Source: Ureibacillus chungkukjangi
GTDB taxonomy: Bacteria > Bacillota > Bacilli > Bacillales_A > Planococcaceae
Length of the DNA: 64,000 nt
Direction: 5' to 3'
Assembly (NCBI RefSeq): GCF_003217295.1
Contig: NZ_QJTJ01000014.1
Span: 1-64,000 of the forward strand
A program made the position numbers and the translations under genes. This document shows positions 35,295-44,476 of this stretch, in pieces (position 1 is the first letter of the stretch; every line of letters begins with the position of its first letter). The notes beneath the pieces were generated by a model that saw nothing but the letters and a program-made list of their open reading frames with translations, was not told the origin of the DNA and did no database searches.

Positions 35295-36791
35295 TTATTG
35301 CGCCGTCTCACTTACCTGAGGTCGAAGTGTATGCTTTAACACCTTACCAGAGGCATTACGCGGCAATTCCTTCAAAAACTCTACTTCCATAGGAATCTTA
35401 TATTTTGCTAATTGTGTTCCGCAATATGTTAGAACCTCTTCTTCTGTTAGCGCTTGATTTTCTTTAGCCACTACAAAGGCTTTCGGGACTTCTCCATATA
35501 CCTCGTGAGGAATCCCAACAACTGCTGCCTCTAATACTTGCGGTATTTGATATAACACTTCCTCAACCTCTATCGGATAAATATTCTCGCCGCCTCGAAT
35601 GATCATATCCTTCTTTCGATCAACGATATATAAAAAGCCTTCATCATCGAATTTTCCTAAGTCGCCTGAGTACAACCAACCATTTTGAATCGTCCTCGAA
35701 GTTTCTTCAGGATTACGTAGATATCCCTTCATTACTTGTGGTCCCTTTACACAAATTTCTCCTACTTCACCTAGAGGTACTTCCTCTCCTGAAGCATCTA
35801 CTAATTTGATTTCCGTACGTGGCAAAGGTCTTCCAACTGATCCGATTTTCTTTAAAGCGTCCTGATCTGTTAAAGAGGATGCAGCAGGTGAATTCTCTGT
35901 CTGCCCGTAGCAATTTTGAACCTTTACCTTTGGGAATGTATCTTTTAAGCGCTTTACTAATTCATATGGCATTGGCGCTGCACCATAAACAAACATTCTT
36001 AAATGCTCAAAGTTATAGCTCTTAATCTCAGGTTTATTTAATAGAAGCGTATACATGGCAGGCACTCCAAAGAATATAGTAGCCCTTGTCTGAACGATAT
36101 TTTTCAAGGTACGATCAGGCGAAAAAGCTTCTTCAATAACAATTGCCCCACCTTGGTACATGGTTGGTACCGCAAATACATGACTTCCCGCACAATGGAA
36201 CAGCGGCGTACAAATATACATACGATCATTATTTGTCATTTTCATTGATTCAGACCAAATTTCTGCTGTCTCATATACATTTCTATGGGATAACTGCACC
36301 CCTTTTGGTTTTCCTGTTGTACCAGATGTATACATAACTACCGCTGTATCATTTGGTTCTAATGACAACGGCTTGAATTCAGCTGTATCCTGATTAAGGA
36401 TGTCACGAATTTTTGCTACATTGATTTTTTCTATGAAGCTGTGAGTAGAATCGGCTATTGTTTGTTCAATTTTTTCATCAAAGAATAATAGCTTAGCTTC
36501 AGAATGGGAGAAAATATACTCTACTTCTGGTGAAGCAAGCTTTGTGTTTACTGGCATTATCGTAAGTCCCGCCAATTGTACGCCATAGTAAACAGCCATA
36601 AATAAATCAGAGTTCAGCATAAATTGAGCAACAATATCCCCTTTTTGATAGCCCTGTTGCTGTAAGTACGCTGCAATTTTTTGTGCATTATTATAAAGCT
36701 CACGATATGACCACTCATTGTCCTCAAAAGCGATTGCTAGTGCGTCTGGTGTTCTCGTTGCATGCTGCTTTAAAACATTTAATATAAACAT
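35295..36791 (-). CDS. Acyl-CoA synthetase (AMP-forming, long-chain type)
   Basis: A 498-residue ANL-superfamily ligase. The P-loop YTSGTTGKPKGVQLSH, NCYGQTENSP, GWLYSGDLG, DRKKDMIIRGGENIYP and the C-terminal catalytic lysine in LPRNASGKVLKH are all present. It activates a carboxylic acid through an acyl-adenylate and forms the acyl-CoA. I chose ATG 36791 because AGGGGG lies 6 nt before it; an ATG at 36797 abuts the ribosome binding site. It sits between acyl-CoA dehydrogenase and thiolase genes, so a fatty or branched acid is the probable substrate. Confidence 0.91.
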   Translation of the reverse strand: MFILNVLKQHATRTPDALAIAFEDNEWSYRELYNNAQKIAAYLQQQGYQKGDIVAQFMLNSDLFMAVYYGVQLAGLTIMPVNTKLASPEVEYIFSHSEAKLLFFDEKIEQTIADSTHSFIEKINVAKIRDILNQDTAEFKPLSLEPNDTAVVMYTSGTTGKPKGVQLSHRNVYETAEIWSESMKMTNNDRMYICTPLFHCAGSHVFAVPTMYQGGAIVIEEAFSPDRTLKNIVQTRATIFFGVPAMYTLLLNKPEIKSYNFEHLRMFVYGAAPMPYELVKRLKDTFPKVKVQNCYGQTENSPAASSLTDQDALKKIGSVGRPLPRTEIKLVDASGEEVPLGEVGEICVKGPQVMKGYLRNPEETSRTIQNGWLYSGDLGKFDDEGFLYIVDRKKDMIIRGGENIYPIEVEEVLYQIPQVLEAAVVGIPHEVYGEVPKAFVVAKENQALTEEEVLTYCGTQLAKYKIPMEVEFLKELPRNASGKVLKHTLRPQVSETAQ

Positions 36792-36858
36792 ACACATCCC
36801 CCTTATTTATGGTGTTATAATCTAATCCCCTTGAAAAACTACTTAATTAAAACTCCAT

Positions 36859-38007
36859 TTATTTTAAAATCTCTTTTGCAATAATCCCCTTCATGATTTC
36901 TGTTGTTCCTGCGTAAATTGCCGCAACAGGAATATCCCTGAATCGTCTAGCAATCTCATACTCTTCCATATAGCCATAGCCTCCATGAAGCTGAAGACAG
37001 TCTGTAGCTACACGCTTAGCCATTTCGCTAATCCACCACTTAGCCATCGATACTTCTTTGACAATTTTTTCACCAGCAATATGTTTTGCAACAAGATTAT
37101 TAATATAATTTCGACCAATATCTATTTCAGTAGCCATCTCTGCTAATTTAAATTGAGTATTTTGAAAGTCTGCAATGGTATGGTTAAAAGCTTTTCTAGT
37201 TTTGACATACTCTTTTGTAATTCGGAACATTTCTTCTGCTTCTATCTGTACCTCGATTGCAACCAGTAGCCTTTCCTGCTGCAGCTTCTCCATTAAATAG
37301 TAAAAGCCTCTACCTTCCTCACCAAGTAGATTTGCTGCAGGCACTTTCGCATCTTCAAAAATCAGTTCACCTGTATCAGAGGAATGCATCCCAATTTTGT
37401 TTAGTTTCTTCCCTCTTTTAAAACCAGGAGTCCCACTTTCCACTACAATTAAACTGATTCCGCGATGAGCTGGTTTTGCATTTGGGTCTGTTTTACAAAC
37501 TACTACAACATAATCTGCATTGATGCCATTCGTAATAAAGGTTTTCTCACCGTTCAGAATATAATAATCGCCCTCTTTACGAGCAGTTGTCCGAATACCT
37601 GCTAAATCAGACCCAGCGCCAGGCTCAGTCATAGCTATTGCAGAAATATACTCGCCACTTACACTTTTAGGTAGCCACTTTTGTTTTTGCTCTTCTGTTC
37701 CATACTCTTCGATATATGGTACAACGATATCTGAATGCAGCACGATTCCACTCGCCGGTCCAGCACCAACACGTTCTAGCTCTTCTCCTAGAATCATAGA
37801 GTAACCAAAATCGAGACCTAAACCACCATAGGATTCACTAACCATTGGACATAGGAAGCCGTTTCCCCCTAACTTCCTCCAAAAATCCCTAGGCACTTCT
37901 TTATGTAACTCCCATTCGTCAAAGAAAGGATACGCATCCTTTTCTAGCATTTTCCGTAAAGCAACTCGAAACATTTCATGCTCATCTGTAAAGATATCCC
38001 CTAACAT
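36859..38007 (-). CDS. Acyl-CoA dehydrogenase
   Basis: A 382-residue FAD enzyme for the first step of acyl-CoA oxidation. TEPGAGSDLAGIRTTA and NGEKTFITNG are the FAD-binding signatures in the middle domain. LQLHGGYGYMEEYEIARRFRD and AIYAGTTEIMKGIIA close the C-terminal domain; the catalytic base is expected as the Glu of YAGTTE-type or the helix G position, which I cannot settle by eye. It is the first gene of the three-gene catabolic cluster. Confidence 0.92.
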   Translation of the reverse strand: MLGDIFTDEHEMFRVALRKMLEKDAYPFFDEWELHKEVPRDFWRKLGGNGFLCPMVSESYGGLGLDFGYSMILGEELERVGAGPASGIVLHSDIVVPYIEEYGTEEQKQKWLPKSVSGEYISAIAMTEPGAGSDLAGIRTTARKEGDYYILNGEKTFITNGINADYVVVVCKTDPNAKPAHRGISLIVVESGTPGFKRGKKLNKIGMHSSDTGELIFEDAKVPAANLLGEEGRGFYYLMEKLQQERLLVAIEVQIEAEEMFRITKEYVKTRKAFNHTIADFQNTQFKLAEMATEIDIGRNYINNLVAKHIAGEKIVKEVSMAKWWISEMAKRVATDCLQLHGGYGYMEEYEIARRFRDIPVAAIYAGTTEIMKGIIAKEILK

Positions 38008-38261
38008 AAAAAATCCTCCATCCAGAACTTAGAATTTTCTGAAAATATAACTAGATTTTAACAATCACAAACATAATTATCAATAAAATACTGTTGGTTT
38101 TTTTGTTTTTAATAGAATTTTCAAGCTTCAAGTAGAAAAAATATGGTTTTTACGTTGCGTGATATCGCCCCTCCCAGACTTTAAACTCTTTTGCTCCTCT
38201 GCCATTGTCCGAACCGCAACCGATTTTTAATTTCATTAAGCACCTTACTTCTAAATCTAAA
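38008..38261. other. Intergenic stretch upstream of the acyl-CoA dehydrogenase
   Basis: About 250 bp of AT-rich sequence that must carry the cluster promoter. No operator palindrome typical of FadR/TetR regulators was recognised and no frame is credible. Confidence 0.35.
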
Positions 38262-38300
38262 TAATAAAAAAGCTATCCAAGCATCCATCACTTGAATAGC
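38262..38300 (-). terminator. Terminator of the 80-residue protein gene
   Basis: Stem 38272-38281 with 38291-38300 (10 bp, one G-T pair). The A run to the left is TTTTTT on the minus strand. Confidence 0.82.
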
Positions 38301-38325
38301 ACTATTATTATAATTAGGCATTAGC

Positions 38326-38568
38326 CTAATTATGTCTTTTTTCGTCAGGGGATTCTTTTCTGAACACTTCTGTAATCAGCTCGTCATCCTCTGCTTTAAC
38401 TCGCTTATTTAGCTCTTCTATTGGAATTGAATCAACGGTTTGCATATCCTCATGTAGGTCAAACAAACTAATATTATCTGAATCCACCATATCTGGTTTA
38501 TCCTTGGCTGGTAAATCTGCAAACTCCTTTTTCGACTCGATTAATGACTCCCAATCCTTGTTCATCAT
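38326..38568 (-). CDS. Small acidic protein, unknown
   Basis: An 80-residue hydrophilic, acidic protein without membrane segments or cysteines. AGGAG precedes tandem ATG codons by 7 nt and a terminator follows, so it is a real single-gene unit. The central stretch SDNISLFDLHEDMQTVDSIP and the charged tail look intrinsically disordered with one short helix. I recognise no family. Neighbours (acyl-CoA oxidation and a GNAT enzyme) do not reveal a role. Confidence 0.6.
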   Translation of the reverse strand: MMNKDWESLIESKKEFADLPAKDKPDMVDSDNISLFDLHEDMQTVDSIPIEELNKRVKAEDDELITEVFRKESPDEKRHN

Positions 38569-38648
38569 TCACACACTCCTTTTGCTTTAGTGTGTGAATC
38601 GATTATCAAATTATTCTTCACTAAAAAATGGATTAGCATTACAATTCC

Positions 38649-39152
38649 TTAAAACTCAATATTAAACGCCTTTACAATAATTCCATCATCTAATGGAATA
38701 AAATCATTCTCTGGAACTCGTTTAAATCCAAGGCTCGTATATAGGTTCACTGCTGATTCCATGAAATCTGCTGTATGTAATCCCATTGATTTGTAGCCGT
38801 TGTTCTTAGAACGTTTCATACACTCCTGAACTAACGCTTTTGCAACACCTTTTCCTCTTGCTTTTGGAGAAACAGCAAGCATTCTTAGCTCCGGATGATT
38901 TAACTGCCCTTCAACTAGTCCTTTATATGCTTCGATTTCTGGAGAAAACAGTGCAACTGTTCCAACTAACTCTCCATCTAGTTCAGCTACCATTCGTTCG
39001 ATTCCTGCTTGCTCCCCTTCATCAGAAAGAATCGATTGTTTTAAAGCATCCCAATGTGCCTCTGGTATTTTTTCTGCATGCTCTTCATATGACTGTAATC
39101 GTAATTCCTTAATCTTTTGGAGCTCTCCCTTTACTGCATCCCTTATTAACAT
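38649..39152 (-). CDS. GNAT family N-acetyltransferase
   Basis: A 167-residue single-domain acetyltransferase. The acetyl-CoA loop is in LRMLAVSPKARGKGVAKALVQECMKR (V-x-P-x-x-R-G-x-G-x-A pattern), followed by LHTADFMESAVNLYTSLGFKRVP, the usual end of the fold. AAGGAG lies before the ATG. Substrate unknown. The downstream neighbour is separated by only a short gap on the same strand, but nothing links the functions. Confidence 0.88.
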   Translation of the reverse strand: MLIRDAVKGELQKIKELRLQSYEEHAEKIPEAHWDALKQSILSDEGEQAGIERMVAELDGELVGTVALFSPEIEAYKGLVEGQLNHPELRMLAVSPKARGKGVAKALVQECMKRSKNNGYKSMGLHTADFMESAVNLYTSLGFKRVPENDFIPLDDGIIVKAFNIEF

Positions 39153-39180
39153 TTCATTCTCCTTTTATTTGGATTTAATA

Positions 39181-40176
39181 TTAAACAATCAGGAATTTCT
39201 CCTGTTTTCCACTTAACTCTTCACGGTTATGTGGTGTATTAATAATCGACATATCAGGACCCTTTGGTAATATATTAAGACTTTTTTGGTCATCGCTCGC
39301 GATATGATTCGATAGGTGATAGTGAACTTTAATTGCATTAAAGTCTGTTGTATCTCCAAAGCCTGGCGTTTGGTATAAGTCTCTTAAATACCCCCACAAA
39401 TTCGGGAAATCTACAATTCGATTGCGATTTGCTTTAAAGGCAGCATAATAGGCTACATCAAAACGAACCAATGTGGCATAAAGTCGAACATCCGAATCTG
39501 TAATATAATCCCCATGTAAAAAACGGCTAGTCGCTAAACGTTTTTCCAGCTCATCTAATTGATTGAATAACGTATCATATGACTCTTCATAAGCTTCTTG
39601 AGAACGGGCAAATCCACATTTATAAACTCCATTATTTACTTCATGAAAAATCACATCATTTAAGGCATCGATTTCTTCACGTATGCTTTCAGGATACAAT
39701 ATTGGTGCATTTTCTTTATGCAACGGTGACCATACTGTTTCGAAATAATTCGTTAAACGGAAATAATCATTATTTACAACCTTTTTCTCTTTGATGTCTA
39801 CCATAGCTGGAACTGTAGGACGGCCCTCGTAGCCAGGGTCTGCATTCAAATACACTTCACTTATATATTGAACCTCTAATACAGGATCTTTATTTCCCTC
39901 ATCTAAAGAAAACTCCCAGTCTACACGCGGGATATTTGGACGCATTGGACTAGCTGTTCCTAAACTGATAACCTCTTCTAAACCAAGCACTCTACGGACA
40001 ATCACAGAGCGATGTGCCCACGGACACACAGGTGACCATAACAGACGATAACGCCCTGCCTCTATTGGTAATTCTCCTGGATTATTTCCAAACGGTGTTG
40101 TAAAACGATTTTTTTGACGATTGAATTTACCGCTTTGGTCTACTTCTAACGGTTTTTCTTTTTTTAGATTGCCCAT
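39181..40176 (-). CDS. Glutathione S-transferase family / glutathionyl-hydroquinone reductase-like
   Basis: A 331-residue protein of the Xi-class GST (ECM4/YqjG) group. The active-site motif is WSPVCPWAHRSVIVRRVLG (C-P-W-A), followed by GRPTVPAMVDI and a C-terminal all-helical domain with YITDSDVRLYATLVRFDV. Classical members reduce glutathionyl-hydroquinones. Bacilli normally use bacillithiol rather than glutathione, so the thiol used here is open. The AGGTGA site precedes the ATG. It is monocistronic. Confidence 0.85.
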   Translation of the reverse strand: MGNLKKEKPLEVDQSGKFNRQKNRFTTPFGNNPGELPIEAGRYRLLWSPVCPWAHRSVIVRRVLGLEEVISLGTASPMRPNIPRVDWEFSLDEGNKDPVLEVQYISEVYLNADPGYEGRPTVPAMVDIKEKKVVNNDYFRLTNYFETVWSPLHKENAPILYPESIREEIDALNDVIFHEVNNGVYKCGFARSQEAYEESYDTLFNQLDELEKRLATSRFLHGDYITDSDVRLYATLVRFDVAYYAAFKANRNRIVDFPNLWGYLRDLYQTPGFGDTTDFNAIKVHYHLSNHIASDDQKSLNILPKGPDMSIINTPHNREELSGKQEKFLIV

Positions 40177-40293
40177 TATGTATCACCTATTCTTTCTTCT
40201 TTGTCTACAAATTTTAATATGTAAATATTCTGATTACAATTTATTTGATTTCAATTAATCGGTGACCTTATACTGCTAAGGTCACCTTTAACC

Positions 40294-40485
40294 TTAATGT
40301 GGATGTTGAGTTTGTTTTTTTACTTCATCTATATTTGTATCACTAAACATTTTCGTATTTTTACCACCAGTACTTGCAAGGTATTCCATTACTTCTTTAT
40401 AGGACATACCAGATGCGGCATTTTTTCTTTTTACCTCTTCGATATCTGTTCCAGAAACTGTGTATTGGTTCTGTTCACTTTGCAT
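40294..40485 (-). CDS. Small SASP-like protein (gamma-SASP related)
   Basis: A 63-residue polar protein. The N-terminal SGTDIEEVKRKNA and the later FSDTNIDEVKKQ are two copies of the TDIxEVKxQN element that also repeats in the gamma-type SASP gene just upstream (40588-41070). That suggests a short paralogue. I chose ATG 40485 behind GGAAGGAG; an in-frame ATG at 40503 lacks a ribosome binding site. Spore core storage protein is an inference from the shared repeat. Confidence 0.65.
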   Translation of the reverse strand: MQSEQNQYTVSGTDIEEVKRKNAASGMSYKEVMEYLASTGGKNTKMFSDTNIDEVKKQTQHPH

Positions 40486-40587
40486 GATTAGGCTCCTTCC
40501 CATGTATAAAAGAATATATTTTGTACAAATTAGAAAAAAATCTAAGAAAAACGCCCCTAATATAGAGGCGCTTTATAAAATCATTTT

Positions 40588-41070
40588 TTAAAATTTATTC
40601 TTACCTTGTTCAGCTTGTTGGTTCTGGCGTTTTACTTCTGCAATATCTGTACCAGTAACTGTTTTGCCTGCTGAAGGCTGCTGAGAAGGAACATTAAATG
40701 GCCCTGCTTCCTGAGCAATTTCTTCTTTTACCTTTTGAATGTCAGTGCCAGAAGCTGTTTTTCCTCCAAATGATTGGGATGATGCTGAAGAGAATTGGCC
40801 ACTACCAAATGGACCCGCCTCCTGTGCGATCTCCTCTCGAACCTTCTGGATATCTGTACCTGATGCTGTTTTCCCTCCAAAAGACTGGGGGGCTGGACTT
40901 TGCGAAAAAGGCTTGTTAAAAGGACCCGCCTCTTGTGCAATTTCTTCTCTTACCTTTTGTGGGTTAGTACCAAAAGCTTGTGCCCCTGAAGAACCCTGTG
41001 CATTTTGTCGCTTTACTTCCTCAATATCAGTACCAGCAGATGTGAAACGTTTACCATTATTCTTTTCCAT
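40588..41070 (-). CDS. sspE: Gamma-type small acid-soluble spore protein
   Basis: A 160-residue Gln/Ser/Gly-rich protein built of repeats. EEIAQEAGPF occurs three times, with I at residues 44, 81 and 118, exactly 37 residues apart. TDI-E/Q-EV-K/R-Q/E elements precede each. Gamma SASPs serve as amino-acid reserves in the spore core and are cut at germination by the GPR protease. The E-IAQE sequence resembles the E-[F/I]-A-S/Q-E cut site. It is longer than B. subtilis SspE (~84 residues). A forespore-type promoter lies at 41101-41130. Confidence 0.82.
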   Translation of the reverse strand: MEKNNGKRFTSAGTDIEEVKRQNAQGSSGAQAFGTNPQKVREEIAQEAGPFNKPFSQSPAPQSFGGKTASGTDIQKVREEIAQEAGPFGSGQFSSASSQSFGGKTASGTDIQKVKEEIAQEAGPFNVPSQQPSAGKTVTGTDIAEVKRQNQQAEQGKNKF

Positions 41071-41100
41071 GTCAAAAACACCTCCAAAATGTTATGCCTT

Positions 41101-41130
41101 TATCATGTCAAAGTAAAGACGATATTATGA
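41101..41130 (-). promoter_or_regulatory. SigG/SigF-like forespore promoter of the SASP gene
   Basis: On the minus strand the -10 CATGATA (41107-41101) fits CAT-N-N-TA, and TCATA (41130-41126) lies 18 bp upstream of it, near the GCATA-type -35. It is about 31 bp from the ATG of the SASP gene. Confidence 0.6.
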
Positions 41131-41261
41131 GTGCAATAATTTTATTTCTTTTAGTATAAATTCGTATCTATCGTAAGTATCACTAATCACCTGGGTATTT
41201 TCTTTTTTATAAAACTACATTAAAATTAAAGTAATAAATTTCCATGTGTGAAGGTGAAGAA

Positions 41262-41855
41262 ATGAGATATGCTCTATTGGGGGATTTGCACTCAAGTATT
41301 GAAGACACAAAAGCTGTATTACAACATATACAAGAAATTGCACCCGATTCCAAAATAATCGGATTAGGAGATCTATTTGAATGTACGATTGGCAAGAAAA
41401 AAGCCTTAACCATTTCTAATGCCCCATTAAATGCGGCAGCAATCATTGAAGAGGAATTTGAAGATCTCTTAACATTTCCGTCAATTCGGGGAAATCAAGA
41501 GGAACGGATAACTAACGTTACTGGTATCAAAAGTTTTGCCGCATTACCTGAAAAAATAGTAATAGAAGGTGCCACATTAATACACGGTCATCAAATTGAG
41601 TGGGGCACACATTGGGAGCCCGTTAATATGTCTATGCTAGAAATTGACACCTCTCTTGTTTTCTTTGGTCATAGTCATCGAAGCGGTATTTATATGGACG
41701 TCAAAAAACTCCATGAGCCCATCCATTTTGGACAAGCTATTTCATTATCAAATGATGCTTATTGGGTTAATGTCGGTTCTGTTGTAGACAATAGAGAATG
41801 GGTTTTATACGATAGTGATAATCGTTCCGTTACTTTTATGAAGATAACTCAATAG
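41262..41855 (+). CDS. Metallophosphoesterase family protein
   Basis: A 197-residue calcineurin-like phosphoesterase. Motifs are GDLHSS near the N-terminus, GLGDLFE, RGNQEE (Gln in place of the usual His of GNH), IHGHQIEW and FGHSHRSG. The dimetal site is thus mostly intact, with one altered residue in the third motif. I chose ATG 41262 behind GAAGGTG; an ATG at 41244 lies before that site. Members hydrolyse phosphodiesters or act on diadenosine polyphosphates. The substrate is not readable. Confidence 0.85.
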   Translation: MRYALLGDLHSSIEDTKAVLQHIQEIAPDSKIIGLGDLFECTIGKKKALTISNAPLNAAAIIEEEFEDLLTFPSIRGNQEERITNVTGIKSFAALPEKIVIEGATLIHGHQIEWGTHWEPVNMSMLEIDTSLVFFGHSHRSGIYMDVKKLHEPIHFGQAISLSNDAYWVNVGSVVDNREWVLYDSDNRSVTFMKITQ

Positions 41856-42039
41856 ATAGAAGGTTAAATAAGAGAGCACCTATTTACATTAGGTGTTTTT
41901 ATTATTGTTTTTTCTAATGAATTCTTTTCTTTCAATTTCTCTGCTCTTCCATTTTATTTATAACTACCCTCTTAAATCGTTATTTTCTGCTTGATGCTTT
42001 CATAAAATGGTGCATGTCCAGTATTGTGAGGAGAATTGC

Positions 42040-42612
42040 ATGCTATTTGTTAAGAAAGGCTTAGCAATCATTGTAGGAAGTATCTTTTTGTCCTTGGGTA
42101 TCAATGTTTTTTTAACCCCCTATGAAATTTTAGACGGTGGAATCATTGGGCTTTCATTAATTATTTATTATTTGTTCAAGCTCAAAATTGGGTTAATGAT
42201 TATTGTGTTAAGTATTCCGATTTTTGTCCTTGCTTGGTTTAAATATAAACCCTATTTCTTTAATAGCTTACACGGGTTACTTATTTCCTCTGTGATGATT
42301 GACCTTTTTAAGCCGTTGCGGACCTTGCTCCACATTGATCCTATGATTAGCTCCGTAATAGGTGGCATTTTTGTTGGGATTGGTATCGGCCTTATGCTGC
42401 GCTTTGAAACAAGTACTGGTGGCACAGACTTATTAGCTCAATTCATCTCAGACAAATTACTCATTAATGTAGGTATTGTCATTTTCGTCATAGACGCAGC
42501 CGTTGTTTGTTTAGGTGGAATCTTCATTTCACAGAAAACCTTACTTTTATCAATTGTCACCATTCTTTGTGTAGGTATAACGACCAGTGTACTAACAAAG
42601 CGCCATACATAA
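42040..42612 (+). CDS. YitT family membrane protein
   Basis: A 190-residue protein with five or six hydrophobic helices. The NVFLTPYEILDGGIIGLSLII segment and ETSTGGTDLLAQFIS are the signature repeats of the YitT/DUF161 group. It lacks the C-terminal DUF2179 domain that longer relatives have. I chose ATG 42040 with GAGGAG 6 nt upstream; the frame opens further at 42007 without a ribosome binding site. A transport function is suspected for the family but not proven. Confidence 0.85.
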   Translation: MLFVKKGLAIIVGSIFLSLGINVFLTPYEILDGGIIGLSLIIYYLFKLKIGLMIIVLSIPIFVLAWFKYKPYFFNSLHGLLISSVMIDLFKPLRTLLHIDPMISSVIGGIFVGIGIGLMLRFETSTGGTDLLAQFISDKLLINVGIVIFVIDAAVVCLGGIFISQKTLLLSIVTILCVGITTSVLTKRHT

Positions 42613-42621
42613 TTTCTTTAA

Positions 42622-42656
42622 AAGCAAAAGCCGCCTTAAACCTTAAGGCGGCTCTT
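42622..42656. terminator. Bidirectional terminator
   Basis: A perfect 11-bp stem (42629-42639 with 42643-42653) with a 3-nt loop between the converging YitT and EamA genes. T content is modest on both sides. Confidence 0.72.
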
Positions 42657-42658
42657 GT

Positions 42659-43540
42659 TCATGTTAATTTTTCAACACTCTTCCTTTTTAAAAAGGATAA
42701 TTTAGTTTCTGAAATCATAATGGCACAAAGAATTAAAACAGCACCAACGACCATTCTTGTTGTTAAAAATTCACTTAAAAGAATTACCGAGAAAATCATT
42801 CCCCATAAGGCTTCAGTTGAAAGGATAATTGCTGTTTTTGTTTCATTTGTAAACTTTTGTGCAATCGTTTGGAATAGATACGCTAGCGTTGTTGAGAAAA
42901 TAGCTAAATATAAAATGGATGATACAGCCTCAACTTCAAACGAAAAGCTTACCTCTCCCTTGAAAATTACAACAATCCACGAAAAAATTGCCGCAAAAAA
43001 CATTTGTACGATCGTCAGTGTGATTGGATCTTCATCCTTTACATATTTGGCAGTATAAAAAATTTGATAGGCAAAGGCCACTGCACAAGCAAGTGTTAAA
43101 ATATCCCCTACATTTATATCAGTTGAAAATTGAAGGGATAAAAAACCAATACCTACAATTGCTAAAATAGCTCCAGTTAATTCAAATTTATCGATTTTTC
43201 TTTTATAGGCGAAAAAGGCAATAAAAGGAACAATAACTACATTAATAGCTGTTAAAAAGGCATTTTTTGAAGGAGTTGTATACTGTAGCCCTACTGTTTG
43301 TAATGCAAAGGCTAAATATAGAAAGAATCCTAACACCAAGCCTTTTAGAATAATCCCCTTATTTAACACCTTTAATTTTTTATAAAAAATTAAACTTAAC
43401 ACAAGAAATCCTATTAAAAATCTACCTGCTAGAATCTGAAAGGGCGTGTAATGCTCAAGAGCAATTGCACTTACTACAAAGCCACTTCCCCAAATAATTG
43501 CTGTAATACACAGCATAATTTCACCAATATACTTTCGCAT
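42659..43540 (-). CDS. DMT superfamily (EamA) transporter
   Basis: A 293-residue transporter with ten predicted hydrophobic helices in two EamA repeats. The first starts IMLCITAIIWGSGFVVS and the second with DILTLACAVAFAYQIFYTAK. The typical P-x-K/S-A-F-L-T-A (TPSKNAFLTAINVVI) stretch is present. Such proteins export amino acids or metabolites. A second EamA gene lies at 56542-57450. No neighbour suggests the substrate. Confidence 0.88.
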   Translation of the reverse strand: MRKYIGEIMLCITAIIWGSGFVVSAIALEHYTPFQILAGRFLIGFLVLSLIFYKKLKVLNKGIILKGLVLGFFLYLAFALQTVGLQYTTPSKNAFLTAINVVIVPFIAFFAYKRKIDKFELTGAILAIVGIGFLSLQFSTDINVGDILTLACAVAFAYQIFYTAKYVKDEDPITLTIVQMFFAAIFSWIVVIFKGEVSFSFEVEAVSSILYLAIFSTTLAYLFQTIAQKFTNETKTAIILSTEALWGMIFSVILLSEFLTTRMVVGAVLILCAIMISETKLSFLKRKSVEKLT

Positions 43541-43666
43541 TACTGCCTCCCATATTATGTATGCTAGTATAATAATATATGATAATTAGAAAATTATAAA
43601 TCTTTAATAGTAAACAGTTATTAGTTCGAATAGCTGTACAAAATTGTAAATTCAACATAGCTTTTT

Positions 43667-44377
43667 TCATTTAAAAATGTTCGCTTCTGCCATTGAAACT
43701 GCTTTTGTTATTATCTCTTTAGGATTTAATATTACCTTTCCATGGCCTGTTGCAAGAAGCTTTGGTGATAGCTGTTGAATTTTCTTGGCACTATTAAAGG
43801 ATTGCTCTTTATTCCATGTTCCAAATGCTGGAAATGGAAATAGCGGTACAAGTTGACCACTTACAGCAACTTTCCCTTGGGTTTGAAAAGCATCTCCTAC
43901 GATGACAGATTGATCTTTGTTATTCCAAAGAGAAATTGAACCCGGTGTATGACCAGGTGTTTCTATTACTTCAAGGGAACTAACCATATCCCCCTCTTTC
44001 AAATAGATTTCCGGCGTTAACTTTAAGTCTTTTGGTACTCCGCCTTTTATGGGTGTTTGTGGTTCTCCTTCATCTAACGATGTATCTCCTTGTAATAATC
44101 GACTATCTCGGATAGAAATCGCAACTTGTGCTTCAGGGAAAATTCTCTTAATATGTTTTAACGAACCAATATGATCGCCATGGGCATGTGTTAAAACAAT
44201 CTTTTCGAGTGGCTTATTTAACTCTTTAATCAATTTTACAATTCCCGAAAAACTTGCAGGCATTCCTGCATCGATTAATACTAAATGTTTTTCTTCTTCA
44301 ACAATATAACAATTTACAGGAAAGAACTTTGGCCACAGGGTTAACTGGTACAAATTATTAAATTTCGTAATTCTCAA
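43667..44377 (-). CDS. MBL fold metallo-hydrolase
   Basis: A 236-residue metallo-beta-lactamase-fold hydrolase. The zinc motif is LTHAHGDHIGSL, followed by the GHTPGSISLW histidine, VGDAFQTQG (Asp) and LATGHGKVIL (last His). All expected ligands are present. Candidate roles are lactonase, glyoxalase II-like or nucleic-acid hydrolase; the sequence does not decide. CTTCC-free upstream but GGAGGAAG precedes the ATG. Confidence 0.88.
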   Translation of the reverse strand: MRITKFNNLYQLTLWPKFFPVNCYIVEEEKHLVLIDAGMPASFSGIVKLIKELNKPLEKIVLTHAHGDHIGSLKHIKRIFPEAQVAISIRDSRLLQGDTSLDEGEPQTPIKGGVPKDLKLTPEIYLKEGDMVSSLEVIETPGHTPGSISLWNNKDQSVIVGDAFQTQGKVAVSGQLVPLFPFPAFGTWNKEQSFNSAKKIQQLSPKLLATGHGKVILNPKEIITKAVSMAEANIFK

Positions 44378-44416
44378 ACTCTTCCTCCTTAACCGTATAT
44401 ATAGATATTATAAAAG

Positions 44417-44456
44417 AAACGGACTACAAATATTGTAAATTATTTGTAATCCGTTT
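44417..44456 (-). terminator. Terminator of the 234-residue protein gene
   Basis: A 16-bp stem with one mismatch (44417-44432 with 44441-44456). Downstream minus-strand sequence (CTTTTATAAT) is T-rich. Confidence 0.75.
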
Positions 44457-44476
44457 AAAGTACCTATTCATATTTT

